NCBI GenBank assembly: GCA_947494565.1 | Contig: CANLVG010000007.1 | Location: 124,001 to 188,000, forward strand | Reading direction: 5' to 3' | From: an uncultured Flavobacteriaceae bacterium | GTDB taxonomy: Bacteria > Bacteroidota > Bacteroidia > Flavobacteriales > Flavobacteriaceae | Length of the DNA stretch: 64,000 nucleotides | Shown: piece by piece, positions 46,060 through 54,491 of the stretch | Layout of the letters: every line of letters begins with the position of its first letter | How positions within the stretch are numbered: position 1 is the stretch's first letter | Position numbers and translations under genes: made by a program | The notes under the pieces: model-generated | What the model was told of the DNA's origin: nothing | The model's input: the letters and a program-made list of their open reading frames with translations, nothing else | Database searches by the model: none

Positions 46060-46561
46060 TAGCATTACATAGGCTTTCGATTGAAAGCCGTACTATGGCG
46101 AACCGATACTGGTTTTGCAAGAAAAACCCCAGAGCTGGCCTGTCTGGTGAAAAGGTAGGCTCACGAGGAATTCGAAGGAAACTAAATTTGCCGTATCAAC
46201 CCTTGCGGCGACAGTTGGATGTAAATATCGATATGGCGTAAAGGTTGATTTTTTCATCAAAAAAGTGAAAAAATCGACCCTCATCCCCCATTTTTTTAAA
46301 AACACACTTCTTCAACGAAAATATCTACCGCCCCTCCCTTTTATTTTAGAGACATTTGAACTGTTCTTATTTAAGCAAACTTAATTTCCAGGGGTGCCGT
46401 GATTATCTTGAGCTCACGGGTTAAGGGCACATCCTACTGTTGCTCCAAAACTAGGGTGAGATGATAGGTGTCTTTATTAATGGTTAAATATAGGTGGGCC
46501 CCCTGGAATGCTTAAATAGGTGTAAAATAGCTAAGGTATAGAAGAATCAAACCTACACCAT
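46060..46561. other. Intergenic region between sulfatase and transposase remnant
   Basis: This 502-base gap holds no convincing gene. A 61-codon frame starting inside the sulfatase stop region has unusual composition and no recognisable features. A strong hairpin lies at 46243-46279. The region just before 46562 should contain the remnant's start signals. It may include old insertion-sequence DNA, but I saw no clear terminal repeats. Confidence 0.35.
46243..46279. repeat. Long AT-rich inverted repeat (hairpin)
   Basis: GGTTGATTTTTTCA (46243-46256) and TGAAAAAATCGACC (46266-46279) form a 14-pair stem with one G-T pair around a nine-base loop. The nearest T-run on the plus strand begins about ten bases later, so it is not a standard terminator, though it may end the sulfatase transcript. 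Confidence 0.5.
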
Positions 46562-47350
46562 ATGGAAAACAAATCGTTAATACTGGAAGATGACGGATAT
46601 GCCGTCGGAAATCACAACTATGATGATCAACTCAACTTTCAGTTGGATACCTCCTACTTCCGTGATTTTCAACATTCAAAAAACCATCATGGACTTCTAG
46701 CGGAGTTGAAGTATGTTGCCAAAGATTACATTCTTTTTACAAAAACCTGGTTGTCAAGGTTGATGACGTGGCCCGTGGACCAAGGCTATTCAAAACGGTA
46801 TCGCCAGGACAAGATTCTCAAGGATTGCTTTATTCAAGGTGAAATTCAAGAGAAGCTCAGTACAATAAGAAGTAGGCTTTTATTTGCGAACCTTGATAAG
46901 GTGCCAATGGAAAGTCCGGTTATGGGAAGAAAACACTCCAGTATCAAAAGCGCCGGTATGTTTCCGCTCAGCGAGGCCGTATTACAATGGGTACAGCAGC
47001 AGTCGAATCTCAAGAACCTGATAAAAAAATACCCGAATCTGAAGAGGAACTCACAAGTTACGACACCTGAACAACTATGGATTGCCGATATCACGTTTAC
47101 GAATACCCGAGAGGGTAAACGCTACTTTCATATGATTACCGATGCGTATACCAATCAGGTAATGGGATATGCCGTATCGGAAGATCTTACTACGGCATCA
47201 GCAATCAGAGCGCTAAAGATGGCTTTGGGAAACCGAAAGCACTATGGTGACTTGATACATCATTCCAAAAGAGGTATTCATTACTGTATGCATAGGTATA
47301 TACAGCTTCTCAGGGAGAGCAATATTAAAATGAGTGCTTCGGAATTTTAA
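46562..47350 (+). pseudogene. Degenerate IS3-family transposase (OrfB) fragment
   Basis: The C-terminal 110 residues of this 262-codon frame match the middle of IS3-type OrfB integrases: PEQLWIADITFTNT (first catalytic Asp), YFHMITDAYTNQVMGYAVSE, and LIHHSKRGIHYCMHRYIQLL. In active enzymes that last segment reads HHSDRG, so the second catalytic Asp is replaced by Lys. The frame stops at MSASEF, before the region holding the catalytic Glu. The first 150 residues are not typical OrfB sequence that I can place. It is almost certainly inactive. Confidence 0.75.
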
Positions 47351-47375
47351 GTGTCAAACCAAAACCAGTCCTTTT

Positions 47376-47546
47376 ATGAAAGCATATAACAAATACAGGA
47401 TAGAGCTGTTAAAAAAATTGACTGTACGGTATCAGACTCTGGTCGAACGTGCATATAACCTGAGACAAACCGATGAAAGCAAAAGTGATTATTTTACCTA
47501 TGAAGCGACGAAAATCCTTCAGAAAATCAATTGGTTGGATCTGTAA
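47376..47546 (+). CDS. Small DUF6435/Lacal_2735-like protein
   Basis: A 56-residue basic helical protein starting at 47376. The segment RYQTLVERAYNLRQTDESKS, then EATKILQKINWL, follows the pattern of the small Lacal_2735 (DUF6435) proteins of Flavobacteriia: a helix, a short linker and a second helix ending in a 'KQI-x-x-L'-like motif. A start at 47334 in the same frame overlaps the transposase remnant and is less likely. Function unknown. Confidence 0.55.
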   Translation: MKAYNKYRIELLKKLTVRYQTLVERAYNLRQTDESKSDYFTYEATKILQKINWLDL

Positions 47547-47685
47547 CCCCGGTGAGTTAGGGCGCATAGCGACATGGGCAGGCTGAAAGCATACCCTTCA
47601 AGCGCTATAGGTATCTGATTGTCACTAACCCCTTAAAACCTTTTGAGGTCAAGATTTCTAAAAACCAAGTTGAGGTTTTCTACTG

Positions 47686-47750
47686 ATCTACTCCTCGGCC
47701 AAGGCATTGACCCCACATGTATTGTACCAGTGCTTGCCGAGGAAAGTAGA
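47686..47750. repeat. Imperfect inverted repeat past the secretion operon
   Basis: TCTACTCCTCGGC (from about 47687) and GCCGAGGAAAGTAGA (47735-47749) are complementary except for a two-base bulge, with a loop of about 35 bases. It lies just beyond the 3' end of the minus-strand secretion operon and might be an end of a lost mobile element or a transcript-end structure. Confidence 0.35.
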
Positions 47751-47787
47751 TTTCCGTATTCTGGGCATTCATTGCGCTAGATTTTGC

Positions 47788-48309
47788 CTATTTCACCTGT
47801 TGTACAAAAACGGTCGCTCCGAGGCTATATTTGTTGGTGCGGTAGTTTTTTTTCTTCTGAAAATCGACATGGACGATTTCACCGAAATTTCCTTTTTGTT
47901 CGATGGTGTGTACCACCTTTAAGATATTCGTATAATCACCGTTCAAGGTGAAGCTGTAGGTATGTAAACTATTCTCGCCGACATGATAGAGGTGAGGTTG
48001 TTTAAACTCCATCACCTTGGTATTGGTTTTGGTGGCCTCTTGGTTGATGGTTCGCAATAGATTGTTTTGAATGGAGGTGTCGACAAGGTCCATTTTGCCC
48101 AAAATGGAATCGTAGTAGATGTTTTTCTGGTTGAGCACTGCCAATTTATTTGGAATATCCTTGAATTTTTCTACCTCCGAATTGAGGCGTTGTGATTCAT
48201 TTTGCAACAAAATGGTCTTGTTGATGGCAAATTGGTAACTCGCGATGAGCAGCACCACAATACCTAAAAATAGCAGTTTGTTTCTTTTATCGATTTGCAT
48301 GGATTCCAA
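47788..48309 (-). CDS. PilO/GspM-like inner-membrane protein
   Basis: The 173-residue protein has a short basic cytoplasmic end, one membrane helix (LLFLGIVVLLIASYQFAINK, about 12-30), a coiled coil and a small ferredoxin-like periplasmic domain with TYSFTLNGDYTNILKVVHTI. This is the PilO/GspM layout, a component of the platform linking the cytoplasmic ATPase to the secretin in type IV pili and type II secretion. It is the last gene of the operon and overlaps the GspL-like gene by 23 bases. Sequence similarity is weak, so the call rests on layout and context. Confidence 0.75.
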   Translation of the reverse strand: MESMQIDKRNKLLFLGIVVLLIASYQFAINKTILLQNESQRLNSEVEKFKDIPNKLAVLNQKNIYYDSILGKMDLVDTSIQNNLLRTINQEATKTNTKVMEFKQPHLYHVGENSLHTYSFTLNGDYTNILKVVHTIEQKGNFGEIVHVDFQKKKNYRTNKYSLGATVFVQQVK

Positions 48310-49495
48310 TTTCGATTAAAAAATTCGAGGTCGTTTTACCTACATAGTTATAGTCGAGGGTTTCTACGGAGTTGACCCATTCTTGTTTTTCAAGTTCCTC
48401 TATCCAAAAGGAAAAAGCATCGACATCTTTTGAAATACCCGAGACTAACAGTACCCCTTCTTCAAGCATGATCGGTTTTTTTTCGCGTACCGGTTTGGCC
48501 AAGGGTTGGTATTTGATCTCGTTAAGTAAAATGGACGAAGGAATGCGTTGTGCAAAGAGGTCTAAATAATAGGTCGCTTTTGAATTTGACGAGGCGCTCA
48601 AGGTCTCTACCCGTTCTTGCTTTCGTTTCACCGATTCATCTAAGAGGGTCAATTCGTCCTTTTGAGAGCTAGTCGCCGCGAGCAAGTCATTTAGCTGACC
48701 TACCTTTCCATGGTAATGGTTGTACGTCAAAAAGTTGCCCAGAAGTAGCACGATAAAAAACAATAGGGCATATTTCAAGACCTGAGTGAATACCCTAAAG
48801 TTTTTGAAACCCTGTTCTAACTTTGTATTCACTTCCGTGAAGTTCGAAACACCGCTCTTTTGATTTAGCTTCCGCAATATTTGCGAGAAAGGCAAGAGGT
48901 AACTGCTTGAGAGCTCTAGGCCACTAATGGTATACAAGAGGTTTTCTTTTGATGCGTGCACGCTGATACTGGTTAGAACTCCATTGTCAACACCGATCAA
49001 GTAGTTCGAAGCATGGAGGGTTCCATCCTCCAAAAACGGAACGATACTTTCCAGGGCCGAAACACCCAAAGAGAAGCGGGAGACCTGTAGGTTTAGCTCA
49101 CGCAATTCTTTTAGGATACGGTCAACGGGACTTTTTTTGGACAGGATGACAATAGGTGTTGTTCCCTGTTGTATGATTTCATAATAGATGTTGTTCAGGT
49201 CGATATTCGGAAAGGCTTGGTTGACCATGGCTTCAGCACTTCCATTCGATTCGCTCTCTAGTTTTTTGGTCAGGATGTTCGGGGTGTTGATACAAACGAA
49301 CAACGGATTTTTCTTGTTGAGTCGTCCTGGTAGTTCGTTGAGGTGGTTCAATTTGACCTTATTGACGATCAAGAGCTGGTTCTTACTTTTCTTGAGTTCT
49401 AGAAAAGCATAGGCCAGTGCTTCTTCGGCACCCGTAATTTCGAGCCCGTAGTAGGTAAACCCCTCTTTGAGATATGTGCGTAGTTTGCCGATCAT
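48287..49495 (-). CDS. GspL-like (PilM/PilN fusion) inner-membrane protein
   Basis: The 402-residue protein has a cytoplasmic N-terminal domain of about 240 residues that follows a degenerate actin-like (PilM/GspL) pattern (YYGLEITGAEEALAYAFLEL, NLQVSRFSLGVSALESIVPF, ASNYLIGVDNGVLTSISVHA). A membrane helix (LKYALLFFIVLLLGNFL, about 240-256), a coiled coil and a PilN/GspL-like ferredoxin domain (EGVLLVSGISKDVDAFSFWI) follow. It would connect the ATPase to the periplasmic platform. Its start overlaps the secretin stop by one base. A single GspL-type polypeptide here replaces separate PilM and PilN. Confidence 0.72.
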   Translation of the reverse strand: MIGKLRTYLKEGFTYYGLEITGAEEALAYAFLELKKSKNQLLIVNKVKLNHLNELPGRLNKKNPLFVCINTPNILTKKLESESNGSAEAMVNQAFPNIDLNNIYYEIIQQGTTPIVILSKKSPVDRILKELRELNLQVSRFSLGVSALESIVPFLEDGTLHASNYLIGVDNGVLTSISVHASKENLLYTISGLELSSSYLLPFSQILRKLNQKSGVSNFTEVNTKLEQGFKNFRVFTQVLKYALLFFIVLLLGNFLTYNHYHGKVGQLNDLLAATSSQKDELTLLDESVKRKQERVETLSASSNSKATYYLDLFAQRIPSSILLNEIKYQPLAKPVREKKPIMLEEGVLLVSGISKDVDAFSFWIEELEKQEWVNSVETLDYNYVGKTTSNFLIEIGIHANR

Positions 49496-51699
49496 TAATA
49501 GATTACTGTAGGTTTGATCAAGATGGTCAGTTTCTGTTTGGTGTCCTCACGCTTTCGCTTGCTGAAGAGCCATTTGATGACAGGTACTCGTGCGAGTAAA
49601 GGAACCCCTGTACCCGAATCGTTTTTTACTTTTTCTTCCAGTCCCCCGAGTATGGCCAAGTCTTGGTTCTGCATTCTGATAATGGAACTGAACTCACGGG
49701 AGGTCAAGCCTGGAGGGGCATCATCCTCGATCCGTTCGCCACTGAAGTCCGATTGGATCACATTGATGTCCAAGGTCACCTGCCCGTCTCCGGAAACCAA
49801 GGGTTTGATACTTACGGCAAGTTCCGCATCGATAGGCTGATAATTCCGTACTTCGGAAGTGGTCGGTATTTGGGATCCAAAAAAGTTCTGATTGGTCACC
49901 ACATAGTAGGTCGTCTCCCCAATGGATAGGTTGGCCCGATGTCCGTTTAAAGTGGAGAGTTTGGGTGTGGAACGTATTTTTAGATTTCCATTCTCCTCCA
50001 TGGCCTTGATATCCGCAAAGAATTCGGGAATGACTTTCCCGATATTGAAAGACCCGAATCCATCGAAACCACCGATGATCTTGTTCACGGTGTTGGCGCC
50101 CAAGGTAACACTGGCATCGGGAAACAAGCGCCCGGAAGTATTCACAGGATTTTCCCCGATGCCCCAACTGATTCCGGTTTCCACGGTAGACGACTTTCGT
50201 ACTTCGATGATCATGACTTCAATAAGCACTACAGGTACCGGTTTATCGATCTCCTTGATAAATTTCTTAAAGCGGTTGATATTCGCCGAAGGACCACTGA
50301 CAAAAAAACTATTGAGCTCATAATCCACACGGATGTCCAATTCCGATTTGACTTCATCGGGGATGATACTCACGATGGCTTCCGCACCGTCTTGATAATC
50401 ACCAAAACTGTTATTGGATTGTGTGTTCAAGGAACGCCGGTTGGAATTGAGTCCGCCTTGCTGGCCTCCATTTTGATTTCCGCCAAAAAAATTGACATTG
50501 GAGTTCGTTGTTCTTCCGGAGGAGCGATAGCCCTGTGATTGTGATGGATCTCCGAGGAGTTCAACGGAGCGGTGCATCATCTGAACCACTTCTGTTTTTC
50601 TAAGGCTCAATTGGTCCGCCGTTCCGAAGAAATAAATATTGTTTTCCTTCTTAAAGGTGAAATTGGTCGGTAAAGAAGGGGTGGCCGGTTGATTGTTCTG
50701 TCGCGAATTTCGATTTGCGCCATTGGTATTTTGGTCTTGCGCCAGTGGTGCGGGGGCCTCTTGACTCGCGAACATATGTTCCAATAAATCGTCAAGATAA
50801 ATGTTTTTGGCATTGAAGGTCACGCTTCCGGCTTGGTCTAAAGGGGTAGCCGTATACACGTCCAACTTCAAGTCGTACCGCAGATCATCGATGATCGAAG
50901 CAATCGATTTGTTTCGGAAATCCACATCCAACAGTTGCCGCACCGTATCAAGCACCTGATATCCGGTAGTATTTCGAGTCAGCCGTCGAGGTGAAGATCC
51001 TTGATCGGCCGGTGTTTCAAGCGCATCGAAGAGGTAAAACCCATCTTTCGATTTGGAAAATACCATGGCGTTGGTCGAGGCCAACTTCTCGAGGGCCATA
51101 TCAAGTGGCACATCAACTAGATAGAGGTTCAAGGGTTTTGAGGCGAGTCCGTTTGAATAGAGCAAATTCTCTCCCGAGAGATCCATGATCTTTCGGAATA
51201 CCTTTTCTAGCGGGTCGTTTTTTAGATCCAGGGATAGGCGTTGGCCGTTCGGACTATAACTGACTTGTATTACTTTTTCCTGGGGGATTTCCACAGGAGG
51301 TTGAAAACGCTTTATCGCCAAAATATTTCCAGTGAATTCGATATCCAGGTTGTATTCCTTGCATAGATAGACCAACAGATCACTGACCACCACATTTGAA
51401 AAGTTGTTCACGAGATTGATATTGCCGATGTCAGGTGAAATGGATAGGTTCAATTGATGCACTTCCGAAACGGCCATCAAAAAATTGGCTAGGGTCACAT
51501 TGCTGACGTTGATATCGAGTTTCAGGCTTTCTTTGAGTTCGGTATTCTCCACGGAGAGCAGTTCCAATTGATTTTGGATTTTTGCGATACGTTGCGAATC
51601 TTGGCCGTAGACGCTGAAGGTAAAGCATAGCCCTATAAAGAGCAGTAGCAGCTTGAGCGTTGCAGATCGGTGTGTAATTTGGGTGGGTCTTTTGGTCAT
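49495..51699 (-). CDS. Type II secretion/type IV pilus secretin (GspD/PilQ-like)
   Basis: The 734-residue protein has a signal peptide (to about VYGQD), a coiled segment, STN/N0-like and N-type domains (LDINVSNVTLANFLMAVSEV; VDFRNKSIASIIDDLRYDLK), an Asn/Gln/Ser-rich linker, and a C-terminal secretin domain: VPVVLIEVMIIEVRKSSTVE, IRSTPKLSTLNGHRANLSIG, and VPLLARVPVIKWLFSKRKRE with ILIKPTVIY at the end. Secretins form the outer-membrane gate for pseudopilin-driven secretion or pili. It lies between the GspE gene (52-base gap) and the GspL-like gene (one-base overlap). Confidence 0.95.
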   Translation of the reverse strand: MTKRPTQITHRSATLKLLLLFIGLCFTFSVYGQDSQRIAKIQNQLELLSVENTELKESLKLDINVSNVTLANFLMAVSEVHQLNLSISPDIGNINLVNNFSNVVVSDLLVYLCKEYNLDIEFTGNILAIKRFQPPVEIPQEKVIQVSYSPNGQRLSLDLKNDPLEKVFRKIMDLSGENLLYSNGLASKPLNLYLVDVPLDMALEKLASTNAMVFSKSKDGFYLFDALETPADQGSSPRRLTRNTTGYQVLDTVRQLLDVDFRNKSIASIIDDLRYDLKLDVYTATPLDQAGSVTFNAKNIYLDDLLEHMFASQEAPAPLAQDQNTNGANRNSRQNNQPATPSLPTNFTFKKENNIYFFGTADQLSLRKTEVVQMMHRSVELLGDPSQSQGYRSSGRTTNSNVNFFGGNQNGGQQGGLNSNRRSLNTQSNNSFGDYQDGAEAIVSIIPDEVKSELDIRVDYELNSFFVSGPSANINRFKKFIKEIDKPVPVVLIEVMIIEVRKSSTVETGISWGIGENPVNTSGRLFPDASVTLGANTVNKIIGGFDGFGSFNIGKVIPEFFADIKAMEENGNLKIRSTPKLSTLNGHRANLSIGETTYYVVTNQNFFGSQIPTTSEVRNYQPIDAELAVSIKPLVSGDGQVTLDINVIQSDFSGERIEDDAPPGLTSREFSSIIRMQNQDLAILGGLEEKVKNDSGTGVPLLARVPVIKWLFSKRKREDTKQKLTILIKPTVIY

Positions 51700-51751
51700 G
51701 GTTTTTTTGTAATGCCTTGGGACTGTTCTAGATGAATGCCCTTTTTGGCGC

Positions 51752-53164
51752 TTATTTGGTCAATAGCGAATACACTTCCTCTATTGATGTAATTCCTTGT
51801 TTAATGAGTGCTATGGCGTTTGCTTTTAATGTGCCGATGTGCTGTTGTTCCAAATAGCTGTCAATTTGTAAATGGTTCTCTTTGATCGGTACCATCAGTT
51901 CTTGGGTGATGGGCAGAATTTCATATATCGCCTTTCGCCCGATGTATCCTGTATGGTGACAGGTATTGCAACCTGTGGGGGTATGATGTGTTTTGAGGTC
52001 CTTGGGAATCTCGAAATTACTCGGTAAGAGATCAGCATCAATGGCCGCTTCCCTTTTGCAATCATCACATAGCTTTCTGACTAGGCGTTGTGCAACGCTC
52101 ATGTTCAAGGTGCTTGCGATCAAAAAGGAGGGCACACCCATATCTATCAATCGCGATATGGTCGCCCAGGCCGAGTTGGTATGAATGGTCGAAAGTACCA
52201 AGTGCCCTGTCAAGGCGGCACGAATGGCCATATTAGCGGTTTTTACATCGCGGATTTCCCCGACCATAACGATATCGGGATCTTGCCTTAGAAATGTACG
52301 TAGGGTGCTGGCAAAGTCCAAGCCGATGTTCTCACGTAGCTGTACCTGATTGATACCTTCTAGGGTATATTCGATCGGGTCTTCTACCGTCAGGATGTTT
52401 GTTTTGTCATCGTTGAGTTGTTTCAAGGTCGCATAGAGGGTAGTCGTCTTACCCGATCCCGTAGGGCCGGAAATCAGCACGATTCCGTTGGGATTGAGGA
52501 TACCTTCCTGATAGCGTCGCAATTCAGCTTCGTTGAATCCGAGGGCTTCCAAATCGAGGGCTCCGGTATCTTTGCTCAATAAACGCAATACCAACTTTTC
52601 GCCGTGTAGGGTCGGGAGGGATGACACACGAATATCGAATTCACTGCCATGGGTATTGATGGTAATGCGCCCGTCTTGTGGCAATCGCTTTTCCGAAATA
52701 TCAAGATCCGCCTTGATTTTGATCTTATTGACCAGTACGGGATACTCCTCTACTGGAACGGTGAACTGTTCGGTCAGCTTGCCATCCATACGAAAACGAA
52801 CACGACATTTCTTTTCATAAGGCTCAAAATGGATGTCACTACTCCCCATTTGTTTCGCATCGATTAGTATTTTCTCCAGAAAGTCGGTCGTATAATTGAG
52901 TTGGGTGTTCGCTTTCTTTTGGGTTTGCCTGTAGTTTGATGAAAGGTATTTTTGCAATTCGTCTTCATCGCATTTCTGCAAGACCACGGATTGGTCCAGC
53001 ACGATCTCAAGTTCTGCCAAAAGTTCGTTCAGTGAATCGCTGTCCGTTTTTAGGATGATGCCCCCCTTTGTATCCTTTATGGGAACAATACGGTAATGAA
53101 AGGCCTGTTCGGCCGTAATTTTTTGCTGAAGGTCAGTAGGTATGTTATAGGTTTCAATGATCAT
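51752..53164 (-). CDS. GspE/PilB-family secretion ATPase
   Basis: The 470-residue cytoplasmic ATPase has an N-terminal GspE_N-like domain, then the canonical motifs: Walker A ISGPTGSGKTTTLYATL near residue 230, the Asp box (ILTVEDPIEYTLEGINQVQL), Walker B (DPDIVMVGEIRD), the His box (GHLVLSTIHTNSA) and a C-terminal zinc module CDDCKRE ... CNTCHHTGYIGRKAIYE. It is the assembly-type (GspE/PilB) motor. The stop of the preceding prepilin-peptidase gene is two bases upstream, so the genes are co-translated. Confidence 0.96.
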   Translation of the reverse strand: MIIETYNIPTDLQQKITAEQAFHYRIVPIKDTKGGIILKTDSDSLNELLAELEIVLDQSVVLQKCDEDELQKYLSSNYRQTQKKANTQLNYTTDFLEKILIDAKQMGSSDIHFEPYEKKCRVRFRMDGKLTEQFTVPVEEYPVLVNKIKIKADLDISEKRLPQDGRITINTHGSEFDIRVSSLPTLHGEKLVLRLLSKDTGALDLEALGFNEAELRRYQEGILNPNGIVLISGPTGSGKTTTLYATLKQLNDDKTNILTVEDPIEYTLEGINQVQLRENIGLDFASTLRTFLRQDPDIVMVGEIRDVKTANMAIRAALTGHLVLSTIHTNSAWATISRLIDMGVPSFLIASTLNMSVAQRLVRKLCDDCKREAAIDADLLPSNFEIPKDLKTHHTPTGCNTCHHTGYIGRKAIYEILPITQELMVPIKENHLQIDSYLEQQHIGTLKANAIALIKQGITSIEEVYSLLTK

Positions 53165-53166
53165 AA

Positions 53167-53652
53167 TTAAAAGACATAAAGCGAAGGGAGATTAGGAAAT
53201 AAGCTGATGAGCAGCACAAGGGATAAGAACAAACCCATGAGTCCTGCTAAGGGTATGGTCTGCAACTTCCGGGTACGGTTCCATAAAAGTGTAGTGCCGA
53301 GCGCAAATACCATGGATAGGGCGAAGATTACCAAAAAGGTCATGGTCGGAAAACCGAGCGCTAGGGCGTAGAAAAACAGCAGGTCGCCTAGTCCGAAACT
53401 CACATTGAGAAACCCTTGTTTCGCAATGTATTTGGTATAGAGAAAGAGTATCAGTACCACCAAACTGATCAAGAACATATTGACCAGCACAAAAGGGTAA
53501 TATTGCGAAAAGGGCAACTGCACGAGGTAGAGCCCTCCGAGCACTATGCCTAATGCCGGAAAGAGGATCCACGAGACCATACGCTCCTTAAAATCTTGAA
53601 ACGCGATAAGGCCACAGATACCCACCAATGCTATTTTTAGAAACAGTATCAA
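53167..53652 (-). CDS. A24-type prepilin peptidase (short form)
   Basis: The 161-residue protein has about five to six membrane helices and the two catalytic aspartates of type IV prepilin peptidases: Asp20 in FQDFKER and Asp90 in FGLGD (the GxGD motif). It lacks the N-terminal methylase/zinc part of full-length PilD, as in TadV- or archaeal-type enzymes. It should cleave the pseudopilin encoded just upstream, whose stop overlaps its start by four bases. Confidence 0.88.
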   Translation of the reverse strand: MILFLKIALVGICGLIAFQDFKERMVSWILFPALGIVLGGLYLVQLPFSQYYPFVLVNMFLISLVVLILFLYTKYIAKQGFLNVSFGLGDLLFFYALALGFPTMTFLVIFALSMVFALGTTLLWNRTRKLQTIPLAGLMGLFLSLVLLISLFPNLPSLYVF

Positions 53653-54056
53653 TCCTTTATGATTTGTTTGGGGTTGCCCTGTTCGTCAATTTCCCAAACG
53701 TTCAGTACACCATCGCCATCAAAGTCGGTCACGGCTTCGGCACGGGCCTTGAATGTCGCATCGTCGGCACTTACAATTTCGTACCGATAATTCGCTGTGC
53801 CATTTTCCTTTACGGTCTTCGGAGCGACGAAATCGAGCTCGTTGAAATCGGCGGAGAATTTGCTATACGTATAGTTATGGGTCGTTTGCGCATTATAAAT
53901 GGCCTTAAGTTGCGTTTGGGCCTCGATACTTTTCGCCTTGGTAATCAGCGGCATCAAATTCGGCAGGGCCAAGAGTAGCAAAATGCCTATAATAGCGAGT
54001 ACGATGAGCATTTCCTGTAGGTTCAAGGCTGGAATTCGCTGTTTTAAAAACTTCAT
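53649..54056 (-). CDS. GspG-like pseudopilin
   Basis: The 135-residue protein starts with a short basic leader and a type IV pilin N-terminus: MKFLKQRIPA | LNLQEMLIVLAIIGILLLL, with cleavage predicted after Ala10 and the conserved Glu at +5. The cleavage-site residue is Ala where Gly is usual, which some prepilin peptidases accept. The globular part contains a calcium-like DFDGDGVLNVWEID loop. It heads the secretion operon. No other pseudopilin is present in the window. Confidence 0.88.
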   Translation of the reverse strand: MKFLKQRIPALNLQEMLIVLAIIGILLLLALPNLMPLITKAKSIEAQTQLKAIYNAQTTHNYTYSKFSADFNELDFVAPKTVKENGTANYRYEIVSADDATFKARAEAVTDFDGDGVLNVWEIDEQGNPKQIIKD

Positions 54057-54109
54057 GAGATTGTAGGGTTTTCATTTAATATAAGTGCTATAATAACTCT
54101 GAAGTTTAT

Positions 54110-54169
54110 CGATTATTATATACAGTTAGTCGATTATTCTTTCACAACGTTTTTTAATGATTTCACAAC
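54110..54169. promoter_or_regulatory. Two pairs of 21-bp-spaced direct repeats in the divergent region
   Basis: CGATTATT occurs at 54110-54117 and 54131-54138, and TTTCACAAC at 54140-54148 and 54161-54169; both pairs have a 21-base period (two helical turns). The sites lie in the 435-base gap between the pseudopilin operon and the malectin gene. Nine-base direct repeats with a 12-base gap are the usual form of LytTR-family sites, so regulation by a LytTR protein is possible. Confidence 0.45.
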
Positions 54170-54236
54170 AATTTTTAGAGAATACCGATTTAAGAAATCA
54201 TATTCGTAGCATAATTACGATGTATACTGATATATA

Positions 54237-54256
54237 TATTCAGAATAAACTGAATA
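54237..54256. repeat. Inverted repeat TATTCAG-N6-CTGAATA
   Basis: TATTCAG (54237-54243) and CTGAATA (54250-54256) are perfect complements around AATAAA. It lies in the same divergent gap, directly before a weak -7-like GATATTTG (54257-54264). It may be a regulator site. Confidence 0.35.
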
Positions 54257-54316
54257 GATATTTGTAAGAAAAAATAGAGAACATCAAAAAATTAAAAAAA
54301 CCAAACTTTTCAAATC

Positions 54317-54439
54317 ATGGGGCGAACAACTACCGCTATGTCCAATTTGCCGGACACAACATCCAATTTCAAAAAGAATTTTAAATCCGGTGGCTTGAAA
54401 AACCGAATCGGCCTTTTGACGGAATTCATCATATCGTAA
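54317..54439 (+). CDS. Possible 40-residue small ORF upstream of the malectin gene
   Basis: ATG at 54317 opens a 40-codon frame (GRTTTAMSNLPDTTSNFKKN, then FKSGGLKNRIGLLTEFIIS) that ends with TAA at 54437-54439, 52 bases before the malectin gene. It is rich in Thr, Asn and Lys and has no signal peptide or known motif. It could be a leader peptide or spurious. Confidence 0.25.
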   Translation: MGRTTTAMSNLPDTTSNFKKNFKSGGLKNRIGLLTEFIIS

Positions 54440-54491
54440 GAAAAAAATCACCTAGATAATACTACAGCTTACAAAATAACCAACGATAACT

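Noticed and set aside
46056-46241. 61-codon plus-strand frame after the sulfatase
   Set aside because: Composition is unusual (many Arg, Trp, Asn), there is no family pattern and no ribosome site; it probably arose by chance in the gap.
47547-47787. A further gene between the DUF6435-like gene and the secretion operon
   Set aside because: No frame with start and protein-like composition is present; only an imperfect inverted repeat is seen.
54057-54491. A GspF/PilC gene hidden in the divergent gap or in an alternative frame of the secretion operon
   Set aside because: The gap is only 435 bases, AT-rich and repeat-bearing; no polytopic membrane protein of about 350-400 residues fits anywhere from 47788 to 54491.
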